Positions 8,575 through 17,150 of a stretch of DNA of 64,000 bases are shown here, one piece after another. A model generated the notes under the pieces. That model saw only the letters and a program-made list of their open reading frames with translations, was not told where the DNA came from and made no database searches. The position numbers were made by a program, and so were the translations under genes. Location of the stretch: the NCBI RefSeq assembly GCF_902859695.1, contig NZ_CADIJL010000028.1, positions 1-64,000 of the forward strand. The letters run 5' to 3'. Numbering within the stretch: position 1 is the first letter of the stretch; each line of letters starts with the position of its first letter. The DNA is from Achromobacter ruhlandii (lineage in GTDB: Bacteria > Pseudomonadota > Gammaproteobacteria > Burkholderiales > Burkholderiaceae_B).

Positions 8575-10359
8575 TCAGTCTTCGCGGAACTGCATGTTGT
8601 AGAGCGAGGCGTAGAGTCCGTCCGCGGCCAGCAGCTCGGCATGCGGGCCCTGTTCGACGATCTTGCCGGCGTCCAGCACGATGATGCGGTCGGCGTTCTG
8701 CACGGTCGACAGGCGGTGCGCGATGACCAGCGTGGTGCGGCCCTTCATCAGGCGTTCGAGCGAAGCCTGCACCTGGCGTTCGGACTCGTTATCGAGCGCC
8801 GAGGTGGCTTCGTCGAGGATGAGGATGGGCGCGTTCTTGATCAGGGCGCGGGCAATCGCCAGGCGCTGGCGCTGGCCGCCGGACAGGCGCGCGGCATTTT
8901 CGCCAACGGGGGTGTTGATGCCCTGCGGCAGGCCTTCGACGAAGTCCAGCAGGTTGGCGGCGGCGAGCGCGTCGCGCACTTGCTGTTCGCTGGCCTCGCC
9001 CAGGGCGCCGTAGCCGACGTTGGCGGCGATGGTGTCGTCGAACAGCACCACGTCCTGGCTGACCAGCGACAGGTGCGAACGCAGGCTGCGCAGCTTCAGG
9101 TCGTTGATCGGCACGTCGTCGACGTAGATGGCGCCGCTGTCGGCCAGCACGAAGCGCGGCAGCATGTTGACCAGCGTGGTCTTGCCGCTGCCGGAGCGTC
9201 CCACCAGCGCCACGGTCTGGCCGGGTTCGACCACGAACGACACGTCGTTGACGGTGTCGCGGTCGGCGTCGGAAAAGCGATGGGTGACGTTGCGGAATTC
9301 GACCTTGCCGCGCACGGGCTCGGGCAGCTCGCGCGTGCCGGTGTCGCTTTCGGGCACCTGGTCGATCAGGGTGAACACGCTTTCGGCCGACACCAGCATC
9401 TTCTGCATGCGGGCGGCCAGGTTGGTCAGGCGTTTGATGGGGTCGAAGATCTGCGCCAGCGCGGCCATGAAGGAAGCGAAGCTGCCGACCGTGAGCGAGC
9501 CGTTGTTGGCCTGCCCCAGGGCGACGGCGATGACCGCGCCCACCGAGATCGAGATGCATACCTGCGTCAGGGGCGTCAGGGCGGCGTCGGCGGTGGCGGT
9601 GCGCATGGCGAAGCGGCGCAGGCGGCCGCTGACGAAATCGAAGCGGCCGCGTTCGACCTCGTAGCCGTCGAACAGCTTGATGACGCGCTGGCCGTCGATG
9701 CCCTCGCTGACCACCCGGGTCAGTTCGGCGTTCATGTTGACGGTGTCGCGGTTGATGCGGCGCAGGCGCTTGATGAAGGTGCGCGCGATCAGCACCGAGA
9801 CGGGCAGCATGACCAGGATGATCAGGGTCAGCACCCATGAGGTGTACAGCAGCACGCAGATCAGGGCGATGACCACCAGGGTTTCTCGCACCAGCACGGT
9901 GATGACGTCGGTGGCGTAGCCGGTGACGTTGCCCGCGTCGATGGTGAAGCGGTTCAGCAGGCGGCCGGTGTCGCCGCGCTTGAAATCGGCGTCCGGCAGG
10001 CCCAGCAGGCGTTCGAACATGTCGCGCCGCATGCCCAGCAGGACGTTGTTGGCCACCCAGGCCAGCAGGTAATCGCTGAAGAAGTTACAGACCCCGCGCA
10101 GGAAGATCAGGCCCACCACCGCCAGCGGCAATGCCCAGACGTAGTAGGGTTTGGCGCCCGAGAAGCCGTCGTCCAGCAGGGGCTTCATAATGACGGCCAG
10201 CGTGGGCTGCGTGGCGGCGGCGCCGGCCATCAGCAGGGTCGCCAGCACCAGCCCCTTCCAGTAGGAGCCAACCCGGCTGTAGATACGGCTCCAGAGTTCG
10301 GCTCTGACGGGCTGGGAGCCCGCGGGCGTGTTGCGTGCGGCAGAATTCAATGGAATCAC
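8575..10359 (-). CDS. msbA: Lipid A export ABC transporter MsbA
   Basis: 594-residue half-transporter that flips lipid A-core across the inner membrane. Six transmembrane helices occupy about 35-300. The ATPase half has Walker A GRSGSGKT (387-394), Q-loop SLVSQD, signature LSGGQ (492-496) and Walker B ILILDE (512-517). The start codon is GTG at 10359 with only a weak GCGAG-type ribosome site; no better start precedes the first helix. It is divergent from a GT9 glycosyltransferase gene, which with lpxO and the core cluster makes this an LPS neighbourhood. Confidence 0.95.
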   Translation of the reverse strand: MIPLNSAARNTPAGSQPVRAELWSRIYSRVGSYWKGLVLATLLMAGAAATQPTLAVIMKPLLDDGFSGAKPYYVWALPLAVVGLIFLRGVCNFFSDYLLAWVANNVLLGMRRDMFERLLGLPDADFKRGDTGRLLNRFTIDAGNVTGYATDVITVLVRETLVVIALICVLLYTSWVLTLIILVMLPVSVLIARTFIKRLRRINRDTVNMNAELTRVVSEGIDGQRVIKLFDGYEVERGRFDFVSGRLRRFAMRTATADAALTPLTQVCISISVGAVIAVALGQANNGSLTVGSFASFMAALAQIFDPIKRLTNLAARMQKMLVSAESVFTLIDQVPESDTGTRELPEPVRGKVEFRNVTHRFSDADRDTVNDVSFVVEPGQTVALVGRSGSGKTTLVNMLPRFVLADSGAIYVDDVPINDLKLRSLRSHLSLVSQDVVLFDDTIAANVGYGALGEASEQQVRDALAAANLLDFVEGLPQGINTPVGENAARLSGGQRQRLAIARALIKNAPILILDEATSALDNESERQVQASLERLMKGRTTLVIAHRLSTVQNADRIIVLDAGKIVEQGPHAELLAADGLYASLYNMQFRED

Positions 10360-10459
10360 TCGCTTTTATACAATTGTGCCCCGGATTGTACTGGCTACGC
10401 GTTGCCGCGCGGGGCCGGGCGTCCCCCCTTTCAGTTCCTATCGCGCGGTGCGCCTGTCC

Positions 10460-11431
10460 ATGTCCGAAATCAGTTGCCTCTACGTTCGCCTGCCCAATTG
10501 GGTGGGAGATGTCTGCATGAGCCTGCCCAGCCTGCGCACCTTGCAGGCGGCCGGCCTGCCCCTGGTGATCTGCGCCCGCCCCTGGGCGCGGGACCTGTTG
10601 GATGGCGTCGACAAACGGGAGTTCCTGCCGATGCTGGGAAAAGTGGGGCCGGATCGTGCGACGGTCGGCGCCCACCGCCGCTCCCTGGGCGCCGCGGGCC
10701 GCCATGCCCGGGGGCTGCTGCTGCCGGATTCGTTGTCCAGCGCGCTGGTGTTCCGCCTGGCGGGCGTGCCGTCGGCCGGCTACCGCGACGACGGCCGCAG
10801 CTTCCTGCTACGCTGGCCGGTCGCCAAGCCGGAGGCGACGCTGCATGCGGTGCAGTCCTGGCACCACCTGACGCGCGAAGCGCTGGGCCGCTGGGGACTG
10901 CCGACCGGCCCCGCCGAGCCGGGCCCCACGCTCGACCTGCCCCTGACGCCGGCCCACGAGAACGCCGCCGCGCTGGCGCTGGAAGCGGCCGGCCTGGCCG
11001 GACAGCGCTTCGTGCTGATCGCCCCCACGGCGACCGGCCTGCACAAAGGCAAGGTCAAGGTCTGGCCCGGATTCGATACACTTACCCGCGCGCTGCAGGC
11101 ACGGGGCCATACCGTGGTAATGTGCCCCCCTCCAGCGGAAACCGACGAAGCCCGGCGCAACGCCCCCACGGCACAGTTGCTGCCCCCGTTGCCCCTGGGT
11201 GCGTTTGCCGCCCTGACGGCGCGGGCCGCGTTGGTGATTTGCAACGACTCCGGCGTGTCGCACGTCGCGGCGGCGGCGGGCGCGCGGGAGCTGACGCTGT
11301 TCGGCGTCACGCGGCCCGGCCGCACCGGCCCGTGGTCGCCCCGCGCGGTATGCGTCGGTTCGGAAACGGCGTGGCCATCCAGCGAAGTGGTGGAACAGCG
11401 GGCCAACGCGATGCTGGACGATGCGCAGTAA
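10460..11431 (+). CDS. GT9-family (heptosyltransferase-like) glycosyltransferase
   Basis: 323-residue cytosolic glycosyltransferase related to WaaC/WaaF/WaaQ, which add heptose from ADP-heptose to LPS core. It opens with the family LPNWVGDVCMSLPSL segment. The C-terminal nucleotide-sugar part has LIAPTATG...KGKVKVWP and the CNDSGVSHVAAAAGA motif. The open frame extends upstream into msbA, but the ATG at 10460 (MSEISCLYVRLPN) matches where the family begins. It heads a three-gene plus-strand set with the YdcF-like gene (15-base gap) and the YkgJ-like gene. The acceptor sugar is unknown. Confidence 0.85.
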   Translation: MSEISCLYVRLPNWVGDVCMSLPSLRTLQAAGLPLVICARPWARDLLDGVDKREFLPMLGKVGPDRATVGAHRRSLGAAGRHARGLLLPDSLSSALVFRLAGVPSAGYRDDGRSFLLRWPVAKPEATLHAVQSWHHLTREALGRWGLPTGPAEPGPTLDLPLTPAHENAAALALEAAGLAGQRFVLIAPTATGLHKGKVKVWPGFDTLTRALQARGHTVVMCPPPAETDEARRNAPTAQLLPPLPLGAFAALTARAALVICNDSGVSHVAAAAGARELTLFGVTRPGRTGPWSPRAVCVGSETAWPSSEVVEQRANAMLDDAQ

Positions 11432-11446
11432 ACAGTTTGTCTTGAA

Positions 11447-12211
11447 ATGACCATGTCCAGCTATCTCACGAATCTGATCATTCCCTACAACCTGTGCCTG
11501 ACCCTGGTGGTGGTCGGTCTCGTCCTGGGCCTGTTCCGGCTGCGCAAGACCGGCGGCGCCCTGATCGTCGCCGGCCTGCTCTGGGCGCTGGCATGGTCGC
11601 TGCCGGCGACCTCGCTGTGGCTCGGAGGCGCGCTGGAAAGCCGCTACCCGCACCTGCCGCCCGCCGAATCCCCCACCGCCGACGCCATCGTGGTGCTGGG
11701 CGGCAACACCGCCAATGGCCGCGCCAACTGGTTCCTGCCCTATGACAAGGACACCGCCGTGGTGCGCGTCGACACCGCGGCCCAGCTGTACCTGGCGGGC
11801 CGCGCGCCGAAGGTGGTGCTGTCCGGCGGCGCGCTGGAAGGCGACGTCAGCGAGGCCCGCGGCATGGCCCACGCCATCCGCCAGCAAGGCGTGCCGGAAT
11901 CGGCGTTGATCCTTGAGAACGCCAGCCGCACCACCTACGAGAACGCGGCCCTGACCGAAGACCAGCTCAAGACCCGCGGCATCGGCAAGGTGCTGCTGGT
12001 GACGTCGGCCCTGCACATGCCGCGCGCCATGGCGGCGTTTTCCAAGCAGGGCGTGGTGGCCATCGCCGCCCCTGCTCCGCCGCAGATCGTGGCGCCGGCC
12101 GATGGTTCCCTGAATCCGTGGCTGCCCGACCAGCGCACCTTCGACGCCAGCCGTTCCATCATCAAGGAATACGCCGGGCTGTTCGTCTACTGGCTGCGCG
12201 GGTGGGTCTGA
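11447..12211 (+). CDS. YdcF/ElyC-like DUF218 membrane protein
   Basis: 254 residues. Two N-terminal transmembrane helices (about 7-27 and 34-55) are followed by a periplasmic DUF218 domain with the typical ADAIVVLGG start and the ...LSGG and [11 protein letters not shown] segments. The family includes ElyC (YcbC), linked to envelope polymer assembly and undecaprenyl-phosphate use, and SanA. The biochemical reaction is not established. ATG 11447 and a second ATG at 11453 are both possible. Position between a core glycosyltransferase and a cysteine-cluster gene favours an envelope role. Confidence 0.85.
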   Translation: MTMSSYLTNLIIPYNLCLTLVVVGLVLGLFRLRKTGGALIVAGLLWALAWSLPATSLWLGGALESRYPHLPPAESPTADAIVVLGGNTANGRANWFLPYDKDTAVVRVDTAAQLYLAGRAPKVVLSGGALEGDVSEARGMAHAIRQQGVPESALILENASRTTYENAALTEDQLKTRGIGKVLLVTSALHMPRAMAAFSKQGVVAIAAPAPPQIVAPADGSLNPWLPDQRTFDASRSIIKEYAGLFVYWLRGWV

Positions 12212-12213
12212 GC

Positions 12214-12489
12214 ATGACGGCAACGCTGGCCTGCCGGCCGGGCTGCGGCGCCTGCTGCATCGCGCCGTCGATCACCCGGCCGATCCCCGGCATGCCCGAT
12301 GGCAAGCCGGCCGGCGTCCCCTGTATCCAGCTGCTGCCGGACATGCGCTGCGCGATCTTCGGCCAGCCGTCGCGGCCGGATTTCTGTGGCGGGCTGCAGG
12401 CGCAGGCCGACATGTGCGGTGGCGATCGCGAATACGCGATCCGCTGGCTGGGCGAGCTGGAGCGGGCCACCGCGCCGGCGACGCATTGA
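12214..12489 (+). CDS. YkgJ-family cysteine-cluster protein
   Basis: 91 residues with the metal-binding signature C-x3-C-x2-CC near the N-terminus (CRPGCGACC) and further cysteines in VPCIQL, MRCAIF, DFCGG and DMCGG. It belongs to the YkgJ/CxxCxxCC family, probably binding zinc or an iron-sulfur centre; its function is not known. The ATG at 12214 is 2 bases after the preceding stop, indicating translational coupling. A strong hairpin follows. Confidence 0.85.
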   Translation: MTATLACRPGCGACCIAPSITRPIPGMPDGKPAGVPCIQLLPDMRCAIFGQPSRPDFCGGLQAQADMCGGDREYAIRWLGELERATAPATH

Positions 12490-12517
12490 ATCGCGGACGT
12501 ATCGATCGCATTGCATG

Positions 12518-12551
12518 AAAACGGGACCCTGGCGGTCCCGTTGTTGTTTTT
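12518..12551. terminator. Bidirectional terminator between convergent operons
   Basis: A 9-bp stem AACGGGACC / GGTCCCGTT (12520-12528, 12534-12542) with a 5-base loop is followed on the plus strand by GTTGTTTTT and preceded by AAAA. It lies between the YkgJ-like gene and the end of the minus-strand core cluster. Confidence 0.8.
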
Positions 12552-12571
12552 GGGCCGCGGCGCGGCGGGGG

Positions 12572-13720
12572 TCAGCCGCGCTCGGCCAGCACGTCCTGGT
12601 ACAGCGCCTCGTAGCGCGCCGCCACGGCCTCCCAGCTCTGGTCGCGGGCGATGGCCAGACCGCGCTCGGACAGGGCCGCGCGCAGTTCGGGCTCGTCGCC
12701 CAGCCGCTGCAGGGCCTGCGCCAGTTGAGCGCCATCGCGCGGGTCCTGCAGGATCAGGGCGTCCTTGCCCGCCGACAGGTACTGGGCGAAGCCGCAATAG
12801 GCGGGCGAACTGACCACCACCGGCAGGCCGTGCGACATGGCTTCCAGCGGCGCCATGGCGTAGCTGTCGTTGAGCGTCGGATGGGCGTAGATGTCGGCCG
12901 CCGCGAAATAGCGCGCGACCTCGGGCGTCGGGTCGACCAGCGACACGCGGCTGGCAACGGCGCCTGCCGCGCGCACCCGGTCGCGGGTGGCCTGGTCTGC
13001 GCCCACCACCAACAGGCGGTACCTGGGCGGCAGCAGCGCCAGCGCATCGAGCAGCGCCGGCAGGCCCTTGCGCAGCGGATTGCGCGCCACCAGCAGGCAG
13101 CCGACGGTGTCGGCATCCCAGCCGACCTGCGCCCGGGTGGCGGCGCGCGCGGCGGCGGACTCGGGCGCCGGCAGCTTGACCCCGGGCGCGATGATCTCGA
13201 CCGGCAGCCCCGGGCCGTAGCTGCGGTGCAGTTGGTCCATGATCAGGCCGGACACCGCGACCACGCGCCGCGCGGGCGCGCGGCGCACGCGCGATTTCTC
13301 CAGCAACAGGTAGGTGGCCAGGCGCGGGCTGAGCCAAGCGAGCGCGCGCTTGAGCGGCTTGACGCGCGTCAGGCGGTTGTAGCGCACCGGCGTGACGTGC
13401 ATGACCTGGATTTCACCGGCCCAGCCATTCATGTGCGAGTGCACGATGTCATAGCGGCCGCGGGTCAGGCGGTCGGCCTTCCAGGCGAAATACAACACCC
13501 GCATCCAGCTGGGCAACCAGCCAGGAAAGCGCACCGGCAGGAAGGGAAAAGGCAGGTCGCTGTCGAAGTCGCGCGCCACCACGGAAACGTCGTGGCGCTG
13601 GCCCAGCACGCGCATCAGCTCGACCCCGTAGGCCTCGGCGCCGCCGAAGCGGTTGCCGAAGCGGTCGACCAGCAGTGCGATGCGCAGCCGCCGCTCAGCC
13701 GCGCCCGCGCTTGTCTTCAT
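12572..13720 (-). CDS. GT4-family glycosyltransferase, last gene of core cluster
   Basis: 382-residue GT-B enzyme related to WaaG-type core glycosyltransferases. N-terminal Rossmann half: DRFGNRFGGAEAYGVELM; C-terminal donor half: LLVARNPLRKGLPALLDAL and HPTLNDSYAMAPLEAMSHGLPVV. In the usual E-x7-E motif the first glutamate is Asp here (D-x7-E), an accepted variation in some members. Its start overlaps the preceding deacetylase gene by 26 bases. It is the distal end of a run starting at dnaE. Sugar donor and acceptor are unknown. Confidence 0.82.
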   Translation of the reverse strand: MKTSAGAAERRLRIALLVDRFGNRFGGAEAYGVELMRVLGQRHDVSVVARDFDSDLPFPFLPVRFPGWLPSWMRVLYFAWKADRLTRGRYDIVHSHMNGWAGEIQVMHVTPVRYNRLTRVKPLKRALAWLSPRLATYLLLEKSRVRRAPARRVVAVSGLIMDQLHRSYGPGLPVEIIAPGVKLPAPESAAARAATRAQVGWDADTVGCLLVARNPLRKGLPALLDALALLPPRYRLLVVGADQATRDRVRAAGAVASRVSLVDPTPEVARYFAAADIYAHPTLNDSYAMAPLEAMSHGLPVVVSSPAYCGFAQYLSAGKDALILQDPRDGAQLAQALQRLGDEPELRAALSERGLAIARDQSWEAVAARYEALYQDVLAERG

Positions 13721-14420
13721 AGCGGGTCAGGCACTTCTGCAGGAAACGGAAAATGCCGGTCGAGCGCGACACCGTCACGCGCGGCAAACCGAAGGGGTCG
13801 TCGCTGGCGCTGGCCAGGCCGCGCTTGGTCAGGGTGGCGTTGTCGTAGCCCGCCTCGCGCGCCATGACCAGGTGTTCCGGGCCATGATCGCCGTAGGGAT
13901 AACAGAAGGCGGTGACGGGCGCGCCCAGGGCCTGTTCCAGCACGTCCTTGGATTCGACCATCTGGCGGCGGGCCTCTTCGGGCGTCATCTCGGGCAGATG
14001 GACGTGGTCCAGCGTGTGCGAGCCGACCTCGTGGCCGGACGCGGCCCACTGGCGCATCTCGTCGACCGTCATGAGCGGCGAGAACGGGATGCCGATCTTG
14101 GCGTCCCAGACGTTGCCGCCGTCGAATTGGTTGGCCACCAGATAGTTGGTGGCGGTGAATCCCAGCTTGTCCAGTACCGGCATCGCGTTCTGGACCACGT
14201 TGCGGTAGCCGTCGTCGAACGTCAGGCCGAACACCTTGCCGTGGCGCTCGCCGCGCACGTACGGCATGATGTCGCGCATCGACAGGCCGCGGTAGCCCAG
14301 GAAGCGCATCCAGCGCATCTGACGCGCGAAATCATCCGGGTGCACCGTCAGGCCGCGAAACGGCGTGCCCTTGGGGTTGGGCTCGCCGATCTGGTGGTAC
14401 ATGAGAATTGGGATAGACAT
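13695..14420 (-). CDS. Polysaccharide deacetylase (NodB-type), first of two
   Basis: 241-residue carbohydrate esterase family 4 protein. Motif 1 LTFDDGYRN supplies the catalytic base and a metal Asp; motif 2 GSHTLDHVHL supplies the two metal histidines; CYPYGDHG follows. There is no signal peptide, so it probably acts on a cytosolic or inner-leaflet substrate such as an N-acetylhexosamine of the growing LPS core. The start at ATG 14420 (MSIPILMYHQIGEPN) is chosen although the frame stays open far upstream. It lies 17 bases after the preceding GT4 gene. Confidence 0.85.
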   Translation of the reverse strand: MSIPILMYHQIGEPNPKGTPFRGLTVHPDDFARQMRWMRFLGYRGLSMRDIMPYVRGERHGKVFGLTFDDGYRNVVQNAMPVLDKLGFTATNYLVANQFDGGNVWDAKIGIPFSPLMTVDEMRQWAASGHEVGSHTLDHVHLPEMTPEEARRQMVESKDVLEQALGAPVTAFCYPYGDHGPEHLVMAREAGYDNATLTKRGLASASDDPFGLPRVTVSRSTGIFRFLQKCLTRYEDKRGRG

Positions 14421-14437
14421 GGCGCGATTATAGAGGC

Positions 14438-15553
14438 TCAGTGTCCGCCCAATGTCCGCTGGTAGACGTCGACCGTGGCTTGCGCGAAACGCGCCAGGTT
14501 GAAGTCGCGCTCGGCGGTCTGGCGCGCATGGGCGCCCATGGCGCGGACCTGCGCCGGGTCGTCCAGCATGCGGCGCAGGCGCGCGGTCATGGCGGTCACG
14601 TCGCGCACCGGCACGATCCAGCCGTCGACGCCGTCGGTGACGTTCTCGGGCAGGCCGCCGGCGTCGGTCACCAGCGCCGGCAGGCCCAGGCCCATGATCT
14701 CGCGGCAGGCGAACGACAGGGCCTCGCGGTACGACAGCACGAAGCCGGCGTGGCACGAGGCCAGCGCCGCGCGCACGTCGTCGAGCAGGCCGGGAAAGCG
14801 CACCTGGTCGAGCATGCCGAGGTCGCGCACGCGCTCGAGCTTGGCCTCGGACGGCGGGTCGCCGGCCACCAGCAGCAGCACGCGCTCCCTGTCGCCCGGC
14901 GGCAGCGCCGCCACGGCGGCCACCAGGTCGAGCCAGCCCTTGTCGTAATCGGTACCGCCGGCGCTGCCCAGCAGCAGCTTGCCGCGCCAGTCCGGGCCGA
15001 AGAAAATCTCGCGCAGCTTGTCCAGGCTGTCGGGCGGAGGCGGCGCGAAAAAGCGCGTGTCGATGCCATGGCGGATCGTGGTGATCGGCCGCTTGCGGTA
15101 GGGCGAATCGGCCAGCAGCCGATGGATGTAGTCGCTGACCGCGATGCTGTGGTCGGTGGCCAGCGCCACGCGCAGCTTGTGGCCGAAGCTGGAGACCGGG
15201 TGGTCGTTGTGCTTGGTGAACACGATGCGCGGGCGGCGCGCCATCGCCAGCGTGGCCAGCATGACCTGCTTGTGGTCGGCCGAGCCGTTGGCGTGGATGA
15301 TGTCGAAGCGGCCCTGCTTGATCAGGCGGCGCAGCCGCGCCCGGTCGCCGAACCAGGATGACGGCCGCGTGGTGTAGCGCATGTCCACCACCGTGACGCC
15401 GGGAATCGCCTTGGCGTAGCGGTACAGCCGGCTGCTGGCCGGCGCGGCCACCGTGATCTGGTGATCGGCCGCCAGGGCGCGACACAGGTTGATGATGTAG
15501 GTGACGTGTCCACCGCCGTTGCCGGCGTGGAAATTGGTGTAGAGGATCTTCAC
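14438..15553 (-). CDS. GT4-family glycosyltransferase
   Basis: 371-residue GT-B glycosyltransferase. The acceptor half starts MKILYTNFHAGNGGGHVTYI. The donor half includes LLGSAGGTDYDKGWLDLV and the E-x7-E motif in SYREALSFACREIMGLGLP, followed by DAGGLPENV. No signal peptide or membrane helix is seen; cytosolic face of the inner membrane is expected. It overlaps the upstream GT2 gene by ATGA (15550-15553), indicating coupled translation within the core cluster. Confidence 0.85.
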   Translation of the reverse strand: MKILYTNFHAGNGGGHVTYIINLCRALAADHQITVAAPASSRLYRYAKAIPGVTVVDMRYTTRPSSWFGDRARLRRLIKQGRFDIIHANGSADHKQVMLATLAMARRPRIVFTKHNDHPVSSFGHKLRVALATDHSIAVSDYIHRLLADSPYRKRPITTIRHGIDTRFFAPPPPDSLDKLREIFFGPDWRGKLLLGSAGGTDYDKGWLDLVAAVAALPPGDRERVLLLVAGDPPSEAKLERVRDLGMLDQVRFPGLLDDVRAALASCHAGFVLSYREALSFACREIMGLGLPALVTDAGGLPENVTDGVDGWIVPVRDVTAMTARLRRMLDDPAQVRAMGAHARQTAERDFNLARFAQATVDVYQRTLGGH

Positions 15554-16305
15554 TTGTTCTTCTCGGCCAGGAACATCAGCTTCGAATAACGGAAGAAACT
15601 GCCCGCCGCCGCGGTCACGGCCAGCACCAGCCCATGGCGGCCGTCGAGAAAGCCGCGCCGGATCAGGTAGATGCGCACGAAGGTCCAGAAGCTGTGGCCC
15701 AGCGCGCCGAACACCGAGGTGCGCTTGCCCTTGGCGTACATCATGGCGGCGGCGTCCGACGAATAGCGGTTGATCTTGGTGACCAGCGCGTCCAGGTTGT
15801 CGTACGGGTAATGATGGAAATGGCCCTTGAGCTGCAGCGGCGGCTGGCCATTGGCCGGCACCACGCGTTCATGCACGGCGGCGTCGTTGAAGCGCGCCGC
15901 GCCGCGCTTGAACAGGCGCAGCACGTAGTCGGGCCACCAGCCGCTGTGGCGGATATCGCGACCGCAGAAATTCGACAGGCGGGCGATCTCGTAGGTGTCG
16001 GCGCGCGGCGCGGCCAGGGTGTCCTGGATCTCGCGAGCCAGCTCGGGCGTGACGCGTTCGTCGGCGTCGATCGACAGCACCCAGTCGCCGCTGGCCAGAT
16101 CGAGCGCGCGGTTCTTCTGCGGGCCGAAACCGGGCCAGTCGGACGTCACCTCGACCCGCGCGCCCAAGGCCCGCGCCAGCTCCACCGTGCCGTCGGTGCT
16201 GCCCGAATCCACCACGATGAACTCATCGGCGAAGGCGACCGACTTGAGGCACTCGGCGATATTGGCCGCTTCGTTCTTGGTGATGACTATGACTGATAAC
16301 TTCAT
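15550..16305 (-). CDS. GT2-family glycosyltransferase (WaaE/KdtX-like)
   Basis: 251-residue GT-A enzyme. It starts MKLSVIVITKNEAANIAECL, has the nucleotide-sugar/metal motif SIDADERV (DxD equivalent), SGWWPDYVLRLF, and a C-terminal segment NRYSSDAAAMMY...FVRIYLIRRGFLDG typical of WaaE/KdtX, which add beta-linked glucose to core heptose. The exact sugar here is inferred. Its start overlaps the upstream deacetylase stop, and its stop overlaps the next start. Confidence 0.87.
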   Translation of the reverse strand: MKLSVIVITKNEAANIAECLKSVAFADEFIVVDSGSTDGTVELARALGARVEVTSDWPGFGPQKNRALDLASGDWVLSIDADERVTPELAREIQDTLAAPRADTYEIARLSNFCGRDIRHSGWWPDYVLRLFKRGAARFNDAAVHERVVPANGQPPLQLKGHFHHYPYDNLDALVTKINRYSSDAAAMMYAKGKRTSVFGALGHSFWTFVRIYLIRRGFLDGRHGLVLAVTAAAGSFFRYSKLMFLAEKNK

Positions 16306-17150
16306 CCGCGATTCCTAAGACGCTTTTTCCAGGCCTTCCAGGCGTGATAGCGCGGTCCCCAGAAGGGATCGCGCGACAGCCAGATGCGCCGGTTCAACCA
16401 GGAGCCGCCCTGATTGCGCACCGCGAAGCGGTAGATGTGGCCGGGGTCGGCGCCAGGGGTGTTCTGGCCGAAAGGGTCGGTAGTGTACAAGTGGCGAAAG
16501 CCCGCCTGCCGGGCGGCCGCCACGTAGTCGGCGTCGAAATAGCCCTGCGGCCAGCACAGATGATCGCTGACCGCGCCCAGGCGCCGCGTCAGTGTCTCTC
16601 GTGAATCGGACAGTTCCTGCGCAATGTGGGCCTTCTTGGCCTCGACATCGGCGCCGCAGACCTTGTCCCAGCGCGTGTGGGTGTGGGTATGCGAATGGAA
16701 TTCGAAGGTGCCGGCGGCCCGCATTGCTTCGATTTCGCTCCAGCGCAGCATGACATCGTCGGCGCGGCCGTCGGCGATCAGCTTCTTGCTGGCGTCGTGG
16801 TCGGGCGTGGCCGGCAGCGGCAGGCCCTGGCCGGCATGCGGACGCACCGGGCCGTCGCCGATCCAGCCTGTGATGGTGAACAGCACGGCGCGCATGCCAT
16901 GGCGCGCCAGCACCGGATGGGCGTGGACCCAGTTGTTGAGATAGCCGTCGTCGAAGGTGATCAGCACCGAGCGCTCGGGCGCCGGCGCGCCGGCCAGGTA
17001 GGCGGCGAACTGGTCGGCCGACAGCGACTGGTAGCCGGCGCGCGCCAGGCGCGCGATCTGGGCCTCGAACACGTCGGGCATGGCGTTGATCATGCCGCCG
17101 GCCGGCGTGACGTGGTGGTACATCAGCACCGGGACGTTGGGCGCATTCAT
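16302..17150 (-). CDS. Polysaccharide deacetylase (NodB-type), second of two
   Basis: 282-residue carbohydrate esterase 4 protein, only distantly similar to the one at 13695. Metal and catalytic residues lie in ITFDDGYLNN and in the His-rich FEFHSHTHTHTRWDK; CWPQGYFD provides the later motif. No signal peptide. The C-terminal tail of about 50 residues (basic, RNQGGSWLNRRIWLSRDPFWG) is extra and may bind the membrane surface or a partner. Start ATG 17150 overlaps the preceding GT4 stop by ATGA. Presence of two such enzymes in one glycosyltransferase run is notable. Confidence 0.85.
   Translation of the reverse strand: MNAPNVPVLMYHHVTPAGGMINAMPDVFEAQIARLARAGYQSLSADQFAAYLAGAPAPERSVLITFDDGYLNNWVHAHPVLARHGMRAVLFTITGWIGDGPVRPHAGQGLPLPATPDHDASKKLIADGRADDVMLRWSEIEAMRAAGTFEFHSHTHTHTRWDKVCGADVEAKKAHIAQELSDSRETLTRRLGAVSDHLCWPQGYFDADYVAAARQAGFRHLYTTDPFGQNTPGADPGHIYRFAVRNQGGSWLNRRIWLSRDPFWGPRYHAWKAWKKRLRNRG

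Noticed and set aside
7741..9840. Plus-strand open frame spanning the antiporter and msbA genes
   Set aside because: Runs across two real genes in antisense and is rich in Gln/His/Arg without any domain.
13695..15485. Possible fusion of glycosyltransferase and deacetylase
   Set aside because: The upstream part of the frame is an out-of-frame reading of the GT4 gene at 14438-15553; the deacetylase starts at 14420.
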